From a virus: a DNA stretch of 35,802 nucleotides. The notes beneath the pieces are model-generated. The model was given only the letters and a program-made list of their open reading frames with translations, was not told the DNA's origin and searched no databases. The DNA lies in IMG/VR virus record IMGVR_UViG_3300014720_003043, positions 1 to 35,802 of that record; one strand, 5' to 3'. Position 1 is the stretch's first letter; each line of letters begins with the position of its first letter. This document shows, piece after piece, positions 13,276 to 21,800 of the stretch. The position numbers and the translations under genes were made by a program.

Positions 13276-14799
13276 CTATCTTAAGTTGTACAGAAGGTCA
13301 TTTTTGTCAAAAACATATTCTCCAAGAACAATTTCAGGGTTGTTTTTGAATATAACAACCCGTCCACCTTTTACAAAAACCATCCAATCAACTTTGTAAA
13401 TGTCAATTTCACCAGGTTTAGTAACAACAATTTTGTCACCCTCTTCTTTGAGTTCATCGAATCCTTTCACTTGTGCGGTTAAGTTCTGTCCTTGGAAGTG
13501 AATTTTCAAATCAATTTTTTGTACGTCATCAATCTCTTTACCAGCTCCCGCAGTACCAATAACCGCAGAACCTGGTAAATTTTTCAGAATCTTTTCCTTA
13601 GCGGTTGCCTCTCTACGTGCTCCGATTTTGTCTTTTTCGTTTAGAGTTGACATAATATTTCTGAATGTCACACTCTTGGGGTCAAAAATACGGTTTGAGT
13701 ATTTCTCGATAAAACGACACATGCGTTTCATTTCTACAACTTGTTCAGCCGGAGTTTTGTCGTTGAAATCAATCAAGGGTTCTCCCATGTTTCCCAAAAC
13801 TAAATTGAGGTCCCGAACCATAATACAAAACACGGAATAGTTTGTGTTCATGTAGTTAATAATGGAACGACCCTCTTTTTCCAAATTGTAGACACCGGGA
13901 ATTTCTCCATTGTCACGTTGGTGGTAGTATTTGTTGGCAAACTCTCTTTGGTGAACTTTGATGATGGTGTTCTTGTAGTTGTTTCGTGCGGTCTTGTTGA
14001 GGGTGAACAACATACGGTAGAATTCTACCTGTTCACGAGAACAAGGGTTTGATTTCCCTTCCATGAGTAACTGTCCCATTTGTTTGGTTTCTAATAGTTG
14101 TGTTTCAGTTTTCATTTTGTATAACCCCTCAACAAATTCCCAATTGACCACAGTCCAAAAGTTTTTGATGTACTCGTCTCTTTTGTTTCTGTATTTGAGG
14201 TAATACGCATGTTCCCACAAATCTAAGCCTAAAAGTGGATATCCGCCGCCTTCTATAACATTCATCAGCGGATTATCTTGGTTTGGGGTTGACATTATCT
14301 TAAGAGTGTCCTTGTTTGTTAGAACCAACCACACCCAACCTGAACCAAATCTTTCTTTCGCTATTTTTTCAAATTCCTGTTTGAACTTGATGAATGTCCC
14401 AAAGTCTTTTCTGATTTTGCGTTCTAACTCTCTACCAACTTTTTTTGGTGTTGGGGACAACATGTTCCAAAAAAGTGCGTGGTTGAAGGCACCCCCCGCG
14501 TTGTCTCTTACGGCTTTGGGATACTTGGAAATACTTTTAATAATTTTTTCCAAGTCATCACTTCCCTTTCGTTTTGCCAAAAGTCCGTTGAGTTTATCAA
14601 CGTAACCTTTGTAGTGTTTATTGTAGTGAACGTTCATTGTCTCGGGGTCAATGAATCGTTTCAAGGCTGAATAGGCGTACGGGAGTTTTTCTATCCCGAT
14701 TTTTTTCATTTCTTTGATAAGAACTTTTACCTCTTCTTTTTTCTGTTCGTGAATGATTCTTTTTTCAAGATTCTCCACGGATTCTTGTAGATGTTCCAT
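13276..14799 (-). CDS. Fe/Mn superoxide dismutase fused to a probable PD-(D/E)XK-like domain
   Basis: Residues about 35-230 of this 507-residue protein are a full Fe/Mn superoxide dismutase. The N-terminal helix carries VHYNKHYKGYVDKLN, and the four expected metal ligands are H58, H107 (FNHALFW), D193 and H197 (GLDLWEHAYYLKYRNKR). GSGWVWLVL and NQDNPLM are present; AGGAFNH plus NQD places it nearer the Mn-type. A helical region follows (about 250-395). The C-terminal 110 residues include QKIDLKIHFQGQNLTAQVKG: D430 and Q443-V-K445 give the D-x(12)-QxK spacing of PD-(D/E)XK nuclease cores, then KVDWMVFVKGGRVVIF supplies further strands. Enzymes of about 200 residues are normal for SODs, so more than half of this protein is extra. 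Enzymatic activity of either part is inferred from motifs. Confidence 0.85.
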   Translation of the reverse strand: MEHLQESVENLEKRIIHEQKKEEVKVLIKEMKKIGIEKLPYAYSALKRFIDPETMNVHYNKHYKGYVDKLNGLLAKRKGSDDLEKIIKSISKYPKAVRDNAGGAFNHALFWNMLSPTPKKVGRELERKIRKDFGTFIKFKQEFEKIAKERFGSGWVWLVLTNKDTLKIMSTPNQDNPLMNVIEGGGYPLLGLDLWEHAYYLKYRNKRDEYIKNFWTVVNWEFVEGLYKMKTETQLLETKQMGQLLMEGKSNPCSREQVEFYRMLFTLNKTARNNYKNTIIKVHQREFANKYYHQRDNGEIPGVYNLEKEGRSIINYMNTNYSVFCIMVRDLNLVLGNMGEPLIDFNDKTPAEQVVEMKRMCRFIEKYSNRIFDPKSVTFRNIMSTLNEKDKIGARREATAKEKILKNLPGSAVIGTAGAGKEIDDVQKIDLKIHFQGQNLTAQVKGFDELKEEGDKIVVTKPGEIDIYKVDWMVFVKGGRVVIFKNNPEIVLGEYVFDKNDLLYNLR

Positions 14800-14815
14800 G
14801 TTAGAAGATTTTTCT

Positions 14816-14822
14816 ATAAATA
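14816..14822 (-). promoter_or_regulatory. TATTTAT motif before SOD fusion gene
   Basis: On the minus strand it reads CTGT-TATTTAT-AG, 16 bases upstream of the ATG at 14799. It lies in the 38-base gap between the helicase stop and the SOD gene. The spacing suits a late promoter with a short leader. Confidence 0.4.
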
Positions 14823-14837
14823 ACAGGAAACTTGTGT

Positions 14838-16592
14838 TTATCTTCTTTGGTTGATGCTCTTTAAGATTTCTTCCACAACATTTGTCTCGTCTTGAATGTC
14901 CCCCATGACAGTTCCGATAATTCTCTTTTTCGCATTGAGAATGTCGTAGATGATTCCCTCGATGGTGTTATCGAAGATGGGGTAATATACCAAGACATTG
15001 TTTTTCTGTCCATATCGGTAGGCTCGGTCTTCACTTTGACTATGGTCAGAAGGAAGAAACGAAAGGTCATTCATAATAACGGCTTCAGCGGCGGTTAAGG
15101 TAATTCCAACACCTGCGGCTTTGATATTTCCAACAAACACCTTTACTTTGTCGTCTTCCTGAAACCTGTCTACCGAATCTTGTCTTTGTGTTTTGGACAT
15201 AGACCCGTCGAGTCTCACCGCAGATTTTCCGAAGTGTTCACAAATGGTTTCTAAAGATTTCGTAAAGTTACAAAAGATGATAACTTTTTTTCCTTGTTCT
15301 ATAATGTTTTCCGCAAGTTCGATGGTGTGTTGTGTTTTTTCGTTGGCAATAACCTGTCGAACTTCCGTGAGTTTAGTGAATTGAATTGATAAGTTTTTAC
15401 TTTCGTCGGGATTCTTGTCGTACCAATTGTAGTAATCTCCCATCACTTCTTCGTACATCTTGGACCTGAGTCTTAGATATACAGGGGTAATTATTTTTTC
15501 AGGTAAGTCCAAAACATCTTCTTTGAGTCGTCTCAAAACTGTTGATGAAGTTCTATCCCGAAGCTCTTCCAAGTTGGATGCCCCCATGACATTCCATACT
15601 TTTCTAATCCCAACCTTGAACTGATATCCCGAACAATATCTAATCACATAAGCCATCCAATTTTTTGCCACGGGTGAATCCACCAAGCTTAAAAGATTGA
15701 AATAGTTTATGGGACGTGAAGTCATCGGGGTGCCCGTCAACAACCACAATCTTTCAACATCTTTCACCAAATCGTTAATTAGTTTGGTTCTTTGGGCTTG
15801 AACATTTTGGATGTAGTGTGCCTCGTCGATGATTACCAAATCAAATTTGGATTGTAGAATGATTGAGTCTTTTCTGTTTTTCGTGTCATGGAAGTTTTTG
15901 ATAATGTCGTAATTCATTATCACAATCTCAGCCTCGGTGGAGTAATTCTTACCCTCACAGACATAAGATGACTTTTTTGAATACAGTTCATATTCCCTTT
16001 GCCAGTTAATCTTCAAAGTGGCGGGACATATGATGAGAATTTTTTTTGCCCCTGTTTCCAAAGATGCGATGATGGTTGAGGTTGTTTTTCCCAAACCCAT
16101 ATCGTCTGCCAAGATGTATTTTTTGTTTTCGAGTAATTTCTCGATGGCAATCTTTTGGTGTTCGAGTGGAGGACGGTGACTGTACTTCTCGTAATTGATT
16201 TCTCCGATTTCGACTTTGTTGTCTTTGATAAGTGCGACCTTAGGTACCCAAATATCAGACAAAGCATCACCCTCGAAGAACTTACCCCAAATATGATATG
16301 CTTTGTCTTTTTCCGCCAACAGCTTCTCAATCCAAAGTTTTTCGGGAACGTTGATTAAGAACTTGTCGTTGGCGATTTTGTTAGAAAAGTAAGCATCCAA
16401 CATTACCCACTTTTTGGCAACCTTGGGGGTATTGTTTTGGTTGGTGACAATGTACTCGGCTTGACTACGTGTGGGGTAGAACTTTTTATTATTCTGAAGT
16501 TTGTCTTTCAAACCCAAAATATAATTGTTAGCCCCCTCGTATGTTTCAAGAATTGAAATGGCTTTGGATTCTATGGTGAGGTCTATTCCCAT
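14838..16592 (-). CDS. SNF2-family DNA helicase/translocase (SMARCAL1-like)
   Basis: The 584-residue protein has a complete SNF2 motor. An HQ pair sits at 145-146, motif I is LADDMGLGKT (161-170), motif Ia is ICPATLKINW, motif II is IIDEAHY (254-260), and motif III is LLTGTP (284-289). In the second RecA domain are VIIFCNF (438-443), LDGSMS (461-466), GVGITLTAA (motif V, 494-502) and QSEDRAYRYGQ (motif VI, 519-529; RxxRxGQ-like). The compact size and the N-terminal region without other domains resemble phage SNF2 proteins and the SMARCAL1/HARP branch, which remodel forks by annealing strands. In T4 the related job is done by UvsW, which belongs to another branch. The ATG overlaps the stop of the SET gene by one base (TAATG). 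Confidence 0.88.
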   Translation of the reverse strand: MGIDLTIESKAISILETYEGANNYILGLKDKLQNNKKFYPTRSQAEYIVTNQNNTPKVAKKWVMLDAYFSNKIANDKFLINVPEKLWIEKLLAEKDKAYHIWGKFFEGDALSDIWVPKVALIKDNKVEIGEINYEKYSHRPPLEHQKIAIEKLLENKKYILADDMGLGKTTSTIIASLETGAKKILIICPATLKINWQREYELYSKKSSYVCEGKNYSTEAEIVIMNYDIIKNFHDTKNRKDSIILQSKFDLVIIDEAHYIQNVQAQRTKLINDLVKDVERLWLLTGTPMTSRPINYFNLLSLVDSPVAKNWMAYVIRYCSGYQFKVGIRKVWNVMGASNLEELRDRTSSTVLRRLKEDVLDLPEKIITPVYLRLRSKMYEEVMGDYYNWYDKNPDESKNLSIQFTKLTEVRQVIANEKTQHTIELAENIIEQGKKVIIFCNFTKSLETICEHFGKSAVRLDGSMSKTQRQDSVDRFQEDDKVKVFVGNIKAAGVGITLTAAEAVIMNDLSFLPSDHSQSEDRAYRYGQKNNVLVYYPIFDNTIEGIIYDILNAKKRIIGTVMGDIQDETNVVEEILKSINQRR

Positions 16593-16978
16593 TACTTAAT
16601 TTCTATAGATTGTCCTGTACTTGTCCAATAATTACTATCTCCATAATATACGGTAATCTCTTCTCCCACTTCAATATCTCTTAAAGCGTAAAAGTTGAAG
16701 CTTTCCTGACCAACAGTATTGTCCCACTCAGCATTTGGATTTTCTGAGTGGTTATAATAAGAAGAGTATCCCAAACCAATCACAAAATATTGGCGGTCCC
16801 CTCCTCTAGGATAAAAAAATCTGTAGTGAGACATCACGTTTGAGTCCAATTTCAAGACAGGAGCAACTTCAAATATTTCCCCTTTGATAATTTTTTGTGT
16901 GGCAAACACACCCAACCCATGTATTACACTGTCGGCGACTTGGATTTTATGTGGGGGATTGATGACCATTTTGCTCAT
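16592..16978 (-). CDS. SET-domain protein (putative lysine methyltransferase)
   Basis: I chose the ATG at 16978 (protein of 128 residues, MSKMVINPPHKIQV...). A longer frame to 17056 would run through the divergent gene's start and promoter region. SET motifs are clear: HGLGVFATQKIIKGE (20-34), YNHSENPNAEW (75-85, the SAM-binding NHS/C-xxPN motif), and GEEITVYYGD (105-114), which ends the pseudoknot with the catalytic tyrosine. There is no post-SET cysteine cluster. The size equals a minimal SET domain. SET enzymes methylate lysines; the target here is unknown and could be a host or virion protein. It lies one base from the SNF2 helicase gene in the same transcription unit. Confidence 0.8.
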   Translation of the reverse strand: MSKMVINPPHKIQVADSVIHGLGVFATQKIIKGEIFEVAPVLKLDSNVMSHYRFFYPRGGDRQYFVIGLGYSSYYNHSENPNAEWDNTVGQESFNFYALRDIEVGEEITVYYGDSNYWTSTGQSIEIK

Positions 16979-16998
16979 AATAATAACGATTGAAGATG

Positions 16999-17005
16999 TA
17001 TTTAT
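16999..17005 (+). promoter_or_regulatory. TATTTAT motif in the divergent intergenic region
   Basis: It reads GATG-TATTTAT-CAATATATCGG and lies 13 bases before the ATG at 17019. The gap between the divergent SET gene and this gene is only 40 bases, so control signals for both directions must share it. Confidence 0.4.
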
Positions 17006-17018
17006 CAATATATCGGTT

Positions 17019-17534
17019 ATGGCAAAGAAATTAGTACCAATTACTCGACTTGGCAAATTCTTCGGTGGTGAAGATTATGCGTTGGATGTTTCTATGGGTT
17101 CAGAATGGTTGGAGGGTGATATGAACTTTACCGTCGTTCTTTACCGTATTGATAGATACAAAACCAGAACTGATGATGTTTACGGTGAAACAACTGAAGG
17201 TGGTATTCAATTCTTGGCTCCTGTTGAATTAAAAGGTTATGTTCAAATATTAGCCCCAACAGGGATGAGACTTGGTAATTCTCGTATCGAACAAGATGAA
17301 CCGGGTAATATGAGATTCTCCATTTATCAGTCTTATCTTGATGAATTGGGGGTTGACATTGCTTATGGTGATTACTTGGGTTATTATGAAACTGAAAGTA
17401 AGGTTCGATATTACACCGTATCTGATGATGGAAGAGTTGTATCTGACAACCGACATACTTATGGAGGTTATAAACCATTCTACAGAACAATTGTAGCTGT
17501 GCCTACCAGTGAAAACGAATTTTACGGAACCTAA
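17019..17534 (+). CDS. Probable neck/head-tail connector protein
   Basis: The 171-residue protein starts at ATG 17019 (MAKKLVPITRLGKFFGGEDY); the frame is open further upstream to 16884, but that part overlaps the SET gene and has no phage-like character. The sequence alternates charged strands: MNFTVVLYRIDRYKTRTDD, VYGETTEGG, FLAPVELKGYVQI, RFSIYQSYLDELGVDI, GDYLGYYE. It ends in a YRTIVAV strand. No family is recognised with confidence. A neck role is suggested by position: it is translationally coupled (TAATG) to a gp15-like protein and precedes the tail sheath, as gp13/gp14 precede gp15 and gp18 in T4. Confidence 0.5.
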   Translation: MAKKLVPITRLGKFFGGEDYALDVSMGSEWLEGDMNFTVVLYRIDRYKTRTDDVYGETTEGGIQFLAPVELKGYVQILAPTGMRLGNSRIEQDEPGNMRFSIYQSYLDELGVDIAYGDYLGYYETESKVRYYTVSDDGRVVSDNRHTYGGYKPFYRTIVAVPTSENEFYGT

Positions 17535-18580
17535 TGCCATATCCAAAACAAATAAAACCAACCATTGATTTAGTTCCCCCGAAGACTTTGTCTGCTCGGA
17601 GAGAACAACTATTAGAGTATATCAACAAAGATGGAACTTACCTTCCAAAATCGGTTCTTCATGCTGATTTGGATTTAGGTATGTTGGAGTTTGTAAAAAC
17701 CTCTCTTCAGACAACTGTTTCAGGTAAGGATATTAGTGTGATTGATAAAATCATCACAAACCAAAGATGGTCTCAGTTTACTGAAACTTGGGATTTCGTT
17801 GATAACGATTTCAATGTACAACTGCCATTCATAACTGTGGTTAGAAAACCTGAAGTGAAATATGGCACCAACCCATCACTTCAATACACTATACCGGTAA
17901 GAAAACAATTCTATTATGCTACGGTTCCAACTTGGAATGGGAACCAAAAAGGGTATGATGTTTACACCATTCCTCAACCTGTTCCTGTAGACATTGACTA
18001 TAGTGTGAAAATTATGTGTAATAGAATGAGAGAGTTGAACACCTTCAACAAAAACGTTCTTCAGACTTTTTCATCTCGTCAGGCCTACACCTTTATTAAG
18101 GGTCAGTATGTTCCAATTATCATGACTAATGTTTCCGATGAATCGGTTATCGATGTTGACAGAAGAAATTATTACATCCAAAGTTACGACTTCACAATGT
18201 TGGGTTATCTTATTGATGAGGAAGAGTTCCAAGTCAAACCCGCAGTTGCTAGAGTCCTTCAAGTATATGAAGTTGATACCCAAGTACCAGTTGGAAAACG
18301 TAATCAAATTACTCCCCCTAATCCTGACAGATTTGAATATCCATTTTTCTATACATCAGGAAACACAAGTCTCACGGATTTTCCTGTCGATTATAGAATA
18401 GATGTTAAGTTTATTGAATCCTCAAACGTTGATTCTTACGATGTTTACATCAATGATGATTTTTATGGTACAGATATTTTTGATATTCAATTGAACCAAG
18501 GAGACAAGTTCCAAGTCGTAGTTACAAAAGAAACCGCAGGTGAAGAGGCGAATATTCTTTTTTCGGCAAAGTTGGTTTAA
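17534..18580 (+). CDS. Tail completion/sheath stabiliser-like protein (gp15-like)
   Basis: In this 348-residue protein the central part, PVDIDYSVKIMCNRMRELNT, FNKNVLQTFSSRQAYTF, YVPIIMTNVSDESVID, RRNYYIQSYDFTMLGYLIDEEEF, follows the strand-helix-strand order of T4 gp15 (a 'ydl.if...' strand, an 'il..F' helix, and 'rr.y..s....gyl'). That protein caps the tail and stabilises the contracted sheath. The C-terminal 70 residues form an additional beta domain (DVYINDDFYGTDIFD...). The T4 likeness is judged from pattern and gene order, not from an alignment. It converges on the small minus-strand gene, overlapping by 4 bases. Confidence 0.5.
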   Translation: MPYPKQIKPTIDLVPPKTLSARREQLLEYINKDGTYLPKSVLHADLDLGMLEFVKTSLQTTVSGKDISVIDKIITNQRWSQFTETWDFVDNDFNVQLPFITVVRKPEVKYGTNPSLQYTIPVRKQFYYATVPTWNGNQKGYDVYTIPQPVPVDIDYSVKIMCNRMRELNTFNKNVLQTFSSRQAYTFIKGQYVPIIMTNVSDESVIDVDRRNYYIQSYDFTMLGYLIDEEEFQVKPAVARVLQVYEVDTQVPVGKRNQITPPNPDRFEYPFFYTSGNTSLTDFPVDYRIDVKFIESSNVDSYDVYINDDFYGTDIFDIQLNQGDKFQVVVTKETAGEEANILFSAKLV

Positions 18581-18741
18581 TCCTCTCCGTAAATATCTTT
18601 TTTGTCCCCACACCTTTCATAAATGAGGTTTTCCAAAAACCTATACATTTTTACCCCGTGCTTGTCACAGTAGTTTTTTAGTACTTGGTGGGCCTGTTTT
18701 GATATTTTAAGGTTCTTAATATCTTGAGGGGGAGTTTTCAT
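18577..18741 (-). CDS. Small ribbon-helix-helix-like protein
   Basis: The 54-residue protein starts at ATG 18741 (MKTPPQDIKNLKISKQAHQ); the longer frame to 18819 has a hydrophobic, unlikely N-terminus that enters the promoter region. The arrangement NLKIS (strand), KQAHQVLKNYCDKHG (helix), VKMYRFLENLIYERC (helix) fits an Arc/MetJ-type ribbon-helix-helix DNA-binding protein, or a look-alike phage small protein. It is the only minus-strand gene inside the + strand tail module and is divergent from the tail sheath gene. A role as a local transcriptional regulator is possible but unproven. Confidence 0.6.
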   Translation of the reverse strand: MKTPPQDIKNLKISKQAHQVLKNYCDKHGVKMYRFLENLIYERCGDKKDIYGED

Positions 18742-18822
18742 AAAGGGAGAAAAAAGGCAGAATAAATTCTTACTGCTTATTAATACATATCCAAAAGTCA
18801 AGTTTTTTACTTTTAACACGAA

Positions 18823-18829
18823 TATTTAT
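18823..18829 (+). promoter_or_regulatory. TATTTAT motif before tail sheath gene
   Basis: It reads CGAA-TATTTAT-GTATAAAATAAATCC, 34 bases upstream of the sheath ATG at 18864. The leader is A-rich (AAGAAAAATTAAAAT) with no Shine-Dalgarno sequence. A late promoter is the likely role because the sheath is needed in high amount. Confidence 0.45.
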
Positions 18830-18863
18830 GTATAAAATAAATCCGAATAAGAAAAATTAAAAT

Positions 18864-21800
18864 ATGTTTTTTCAAGTAACAACACAAGCTAATCAGAAGG
18901 TTTTTGTATCACCTGGTGTCTATACATCCGAAACTGATTTGTCATTTGTAGCACAAAGCGTTGGTGTAACGACTTTGGGTTTGGTTGGTGAAACTCTATA
19001 CGGTCCGGCTTTCGAACCTATATTCATAACTAACTACGATGAATTTCAGAACTTTTTTGGTGGTGTCAGCCCTGAAAAATTTATAGGAACTCAGATTCCT
19101 AAATACGAAGCGGCATACATCGCAAAGGCCTACCTTCAGCAATCAAATCAGTTGTTTGTAACGAGAGTCTTGGGACTTTCAGGTTATGATGCAGGTCCTT
19201 CGTGGAGTATAACCGCCATCGCTAACGTCGATGGTGAGACTGTCGGTATTGATGCGGGTGTTGCCCAAACATTTTGGTCGGCAACTTTTACAGGTACTTC
19301 AACAGGTACTTCTGTGACTTTCACTTCGGCTCTACCTTCAGTGATTTCTAACTCACTCACCACACAATACACACTTTACGACGGTTCCACATCTTCTTAT
19401 TCGAGAGATATCCAAGCGTTCATGAACTCTATTTCGGGTAATACCGCATTGTCGGCAACAACCGCTCAGTTCTACGGAATGCCAACACAAGTAGGTTACG
19501 ACCAATTTAATGGACAATACTCTGTCTTGAGTAATAATTTTGGTGTTGATAGTCTTGACCCTCAGGCTAACGATTTAACTGACAGTGTTAATGACCCTTG
19601 GTATTACGCAACATTTAACGTAACAGGTAGTTCTTGTGATTATTCGGGTTATGCTTGGAACTACGTTGTTTCCAATTACTACACAGGGGCATCAAACTCG
19701 TTTTCGGGAACTGTATCAGGTAACGTATATTTTTATAGTGGTGAATCATTTACTGAGTACTGTAATTTAGTTGTTGGAACACTCCGTTCGAGAGGTGTCT
19801 CTGAATACACACCAAATGACCACGGTCCTTTGTATCAAGTTACAGGTTTAACAGATTTACAAATTGTATGTACAGGACCTTACTCAGGTATAAGTCAAAA
19901 TCCGTTCGCAACATTCCAAGTGAGTGGTGTTACTAAAACGGGAACAGACTTTGATTTTGATGTGTCTTTCGGAGCTAGTAACGCTAACTACATCACAAAA
20001 GTTCTTGGAATTACTAACTTTGGTAAGTCTCAATTCGAAGTACCTGTTTATGTTGAGGAATCTTACCCCGGTCTTTTGACTTACGGATATAATAAGGGTT
20101 ACATTAGAGGTTTGAATTGTGATTTCATCGCACTTCCAGAAGCTCGTGACACAACTTCAACAACATCAATAGCATGGAACCTCCAACAATACCAAAGTCC
20201 AAGAACACCATATGTTGTTTCTGAACTTCGAGGTAATAAGGTATACAAACTTTTCAGATTTGTATCAATTTCTGACGGTGATTTAGCTAACACACAAATA
20301 AAAATTTCAATTACTAACGTATCTTTTAGTAACCAAACATTTGATGTAATGGTTAGAGATTTCTTCGACACAGATGCTAACCCAATTGTTCTCGAAAAAT
20401 ACACTAACTGTACTTTAGACCCAGCTACTAATAGTTTCGTTGGGAAAAAGATTGGTTCATTTGATGGTGAATACCCATTGAACTCGGCATATGTAATGAT
20501 TGAAATGGCTGATGAAGCGCCATTTGACGCTCTTCCTTGTGGTTTTTACGGTCTCGATGAGAGAATTTATGAATCGGCAACTAACCCTTCTCCTTTCCCA
20601 ATCATCAAGAACAGATACTTCTACCCAGGAGAAACTCTTTACGACCCACCTTTCGGTACAACCGCCGGTGGTTCCAACGTTGTGACTGCTTCAGGGGATA
20701 ATGTTAGAAGAAGTTACTTAGGAATTTCATCATTTTTTGGTATCGACTCTGACCTTCTTCAATACAAGGGAAGAAAGAATCCCACAGTCAATTGGTATGA
20801 CGCTACAGATTCTGAACCATGGAATTACCAGACCCAAGGTTTCCACTTTGACTCGGGAGCTACAGTTGTTACTATTGGTAACGCATACGTTACAAGTGGT
20901 ACACCAGCATTTGTATGTGGTATCGCAGACTTCAGAGCAGAACCTCAGACACAAGCTAACCCTTACTACTTCTTGTATTCTCGTAAATTCACGTTCATGT
21001 TCCAAGGAGGATTTGACGGTTGGGACATATATCGTGAGTTCAGAACAAATACTGATAGGTTCCAATTGGGAGCATCAGGTTACCTTCAAGGGGCTTATGT
21101 TTCTCAAAGATACCCAACCGCTTCGGGGGATGGTACCTTCAAGAGAATCGTAGTTGCTGACAACACTCAGGATTTCGCTAACACTGACTACTACGCATAC
21201 CTTCTTGGTATCTTGTCTTTCAACAACCCTGAATCAACAAACATCAACGTGTTCGCAACAGGAAGTATTGATTATATCAATAACAACAACCTTTGTGAGG
21301 CGGCTATTGACATGGTGACAAATCAGAGAGCGGATTCGGTTTACATCGTTACAACTCCTGACTACAACATGTACACTCCTGATGGAAGTTCACAGTACGA
21401 AATCATCTACCCACAAGAGGCAGTTGACAATCTTGACGACACGGCAATTGATTCTTCGTACACCGCAACTTACTACCCATGGATTCTTGAAAGAGACACC
21501 GTAAACAACACCCAAATTTACTTACCACCAACAGGACAGGTTTGTAGAAACTTGGCACTCACTGACAACATTTCTTTCCCATGGTTCGCATCGGCGGGTT
21601 ACACAAGAGGTCTTGTTAATTCAGTAAAAGCAAGATTGAGACTTACTCAAGAAGATAGAGACATTCTTTACCAAGGAAGAATTAACCCAATCGCAACCTT
21701 CTCTGATGTTGGTACGGTAATTTGGGGTAACAAAACCCTTCAGGTCAGAGACACCGCTCTCAACAGATTGAACGTAAGAAGATTGTTGTTACAAGCTCGT

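Noticed and set aside
16884-17018. N-terminal extension of the neck-like protein
   Set aside because: Hydrophobic, Cys-containing sequence that is antisense to the SET gene; ATG 17019 follows a promoter motif.
16979-17056. N-terminal extension of the SET protein by 26 residues
   Set aside because: It would cross the divergent gene's start and promoter motif, and the extra residues are unlike a SET protein; ATG 16978 is a natural start.
18742-18822. Sigma70-type promoter (TTGACT) on the minus strand for the RHH-like gene
   Set aside because: The spacing to the nearest -10-like sequence (about 13 bases) is too short.
20737-21153. 138-residue ORF in another frame of the sheath gene
   Set aside because: A shadow of the sheath C-terminal coding region, low-complexity and without start signals.
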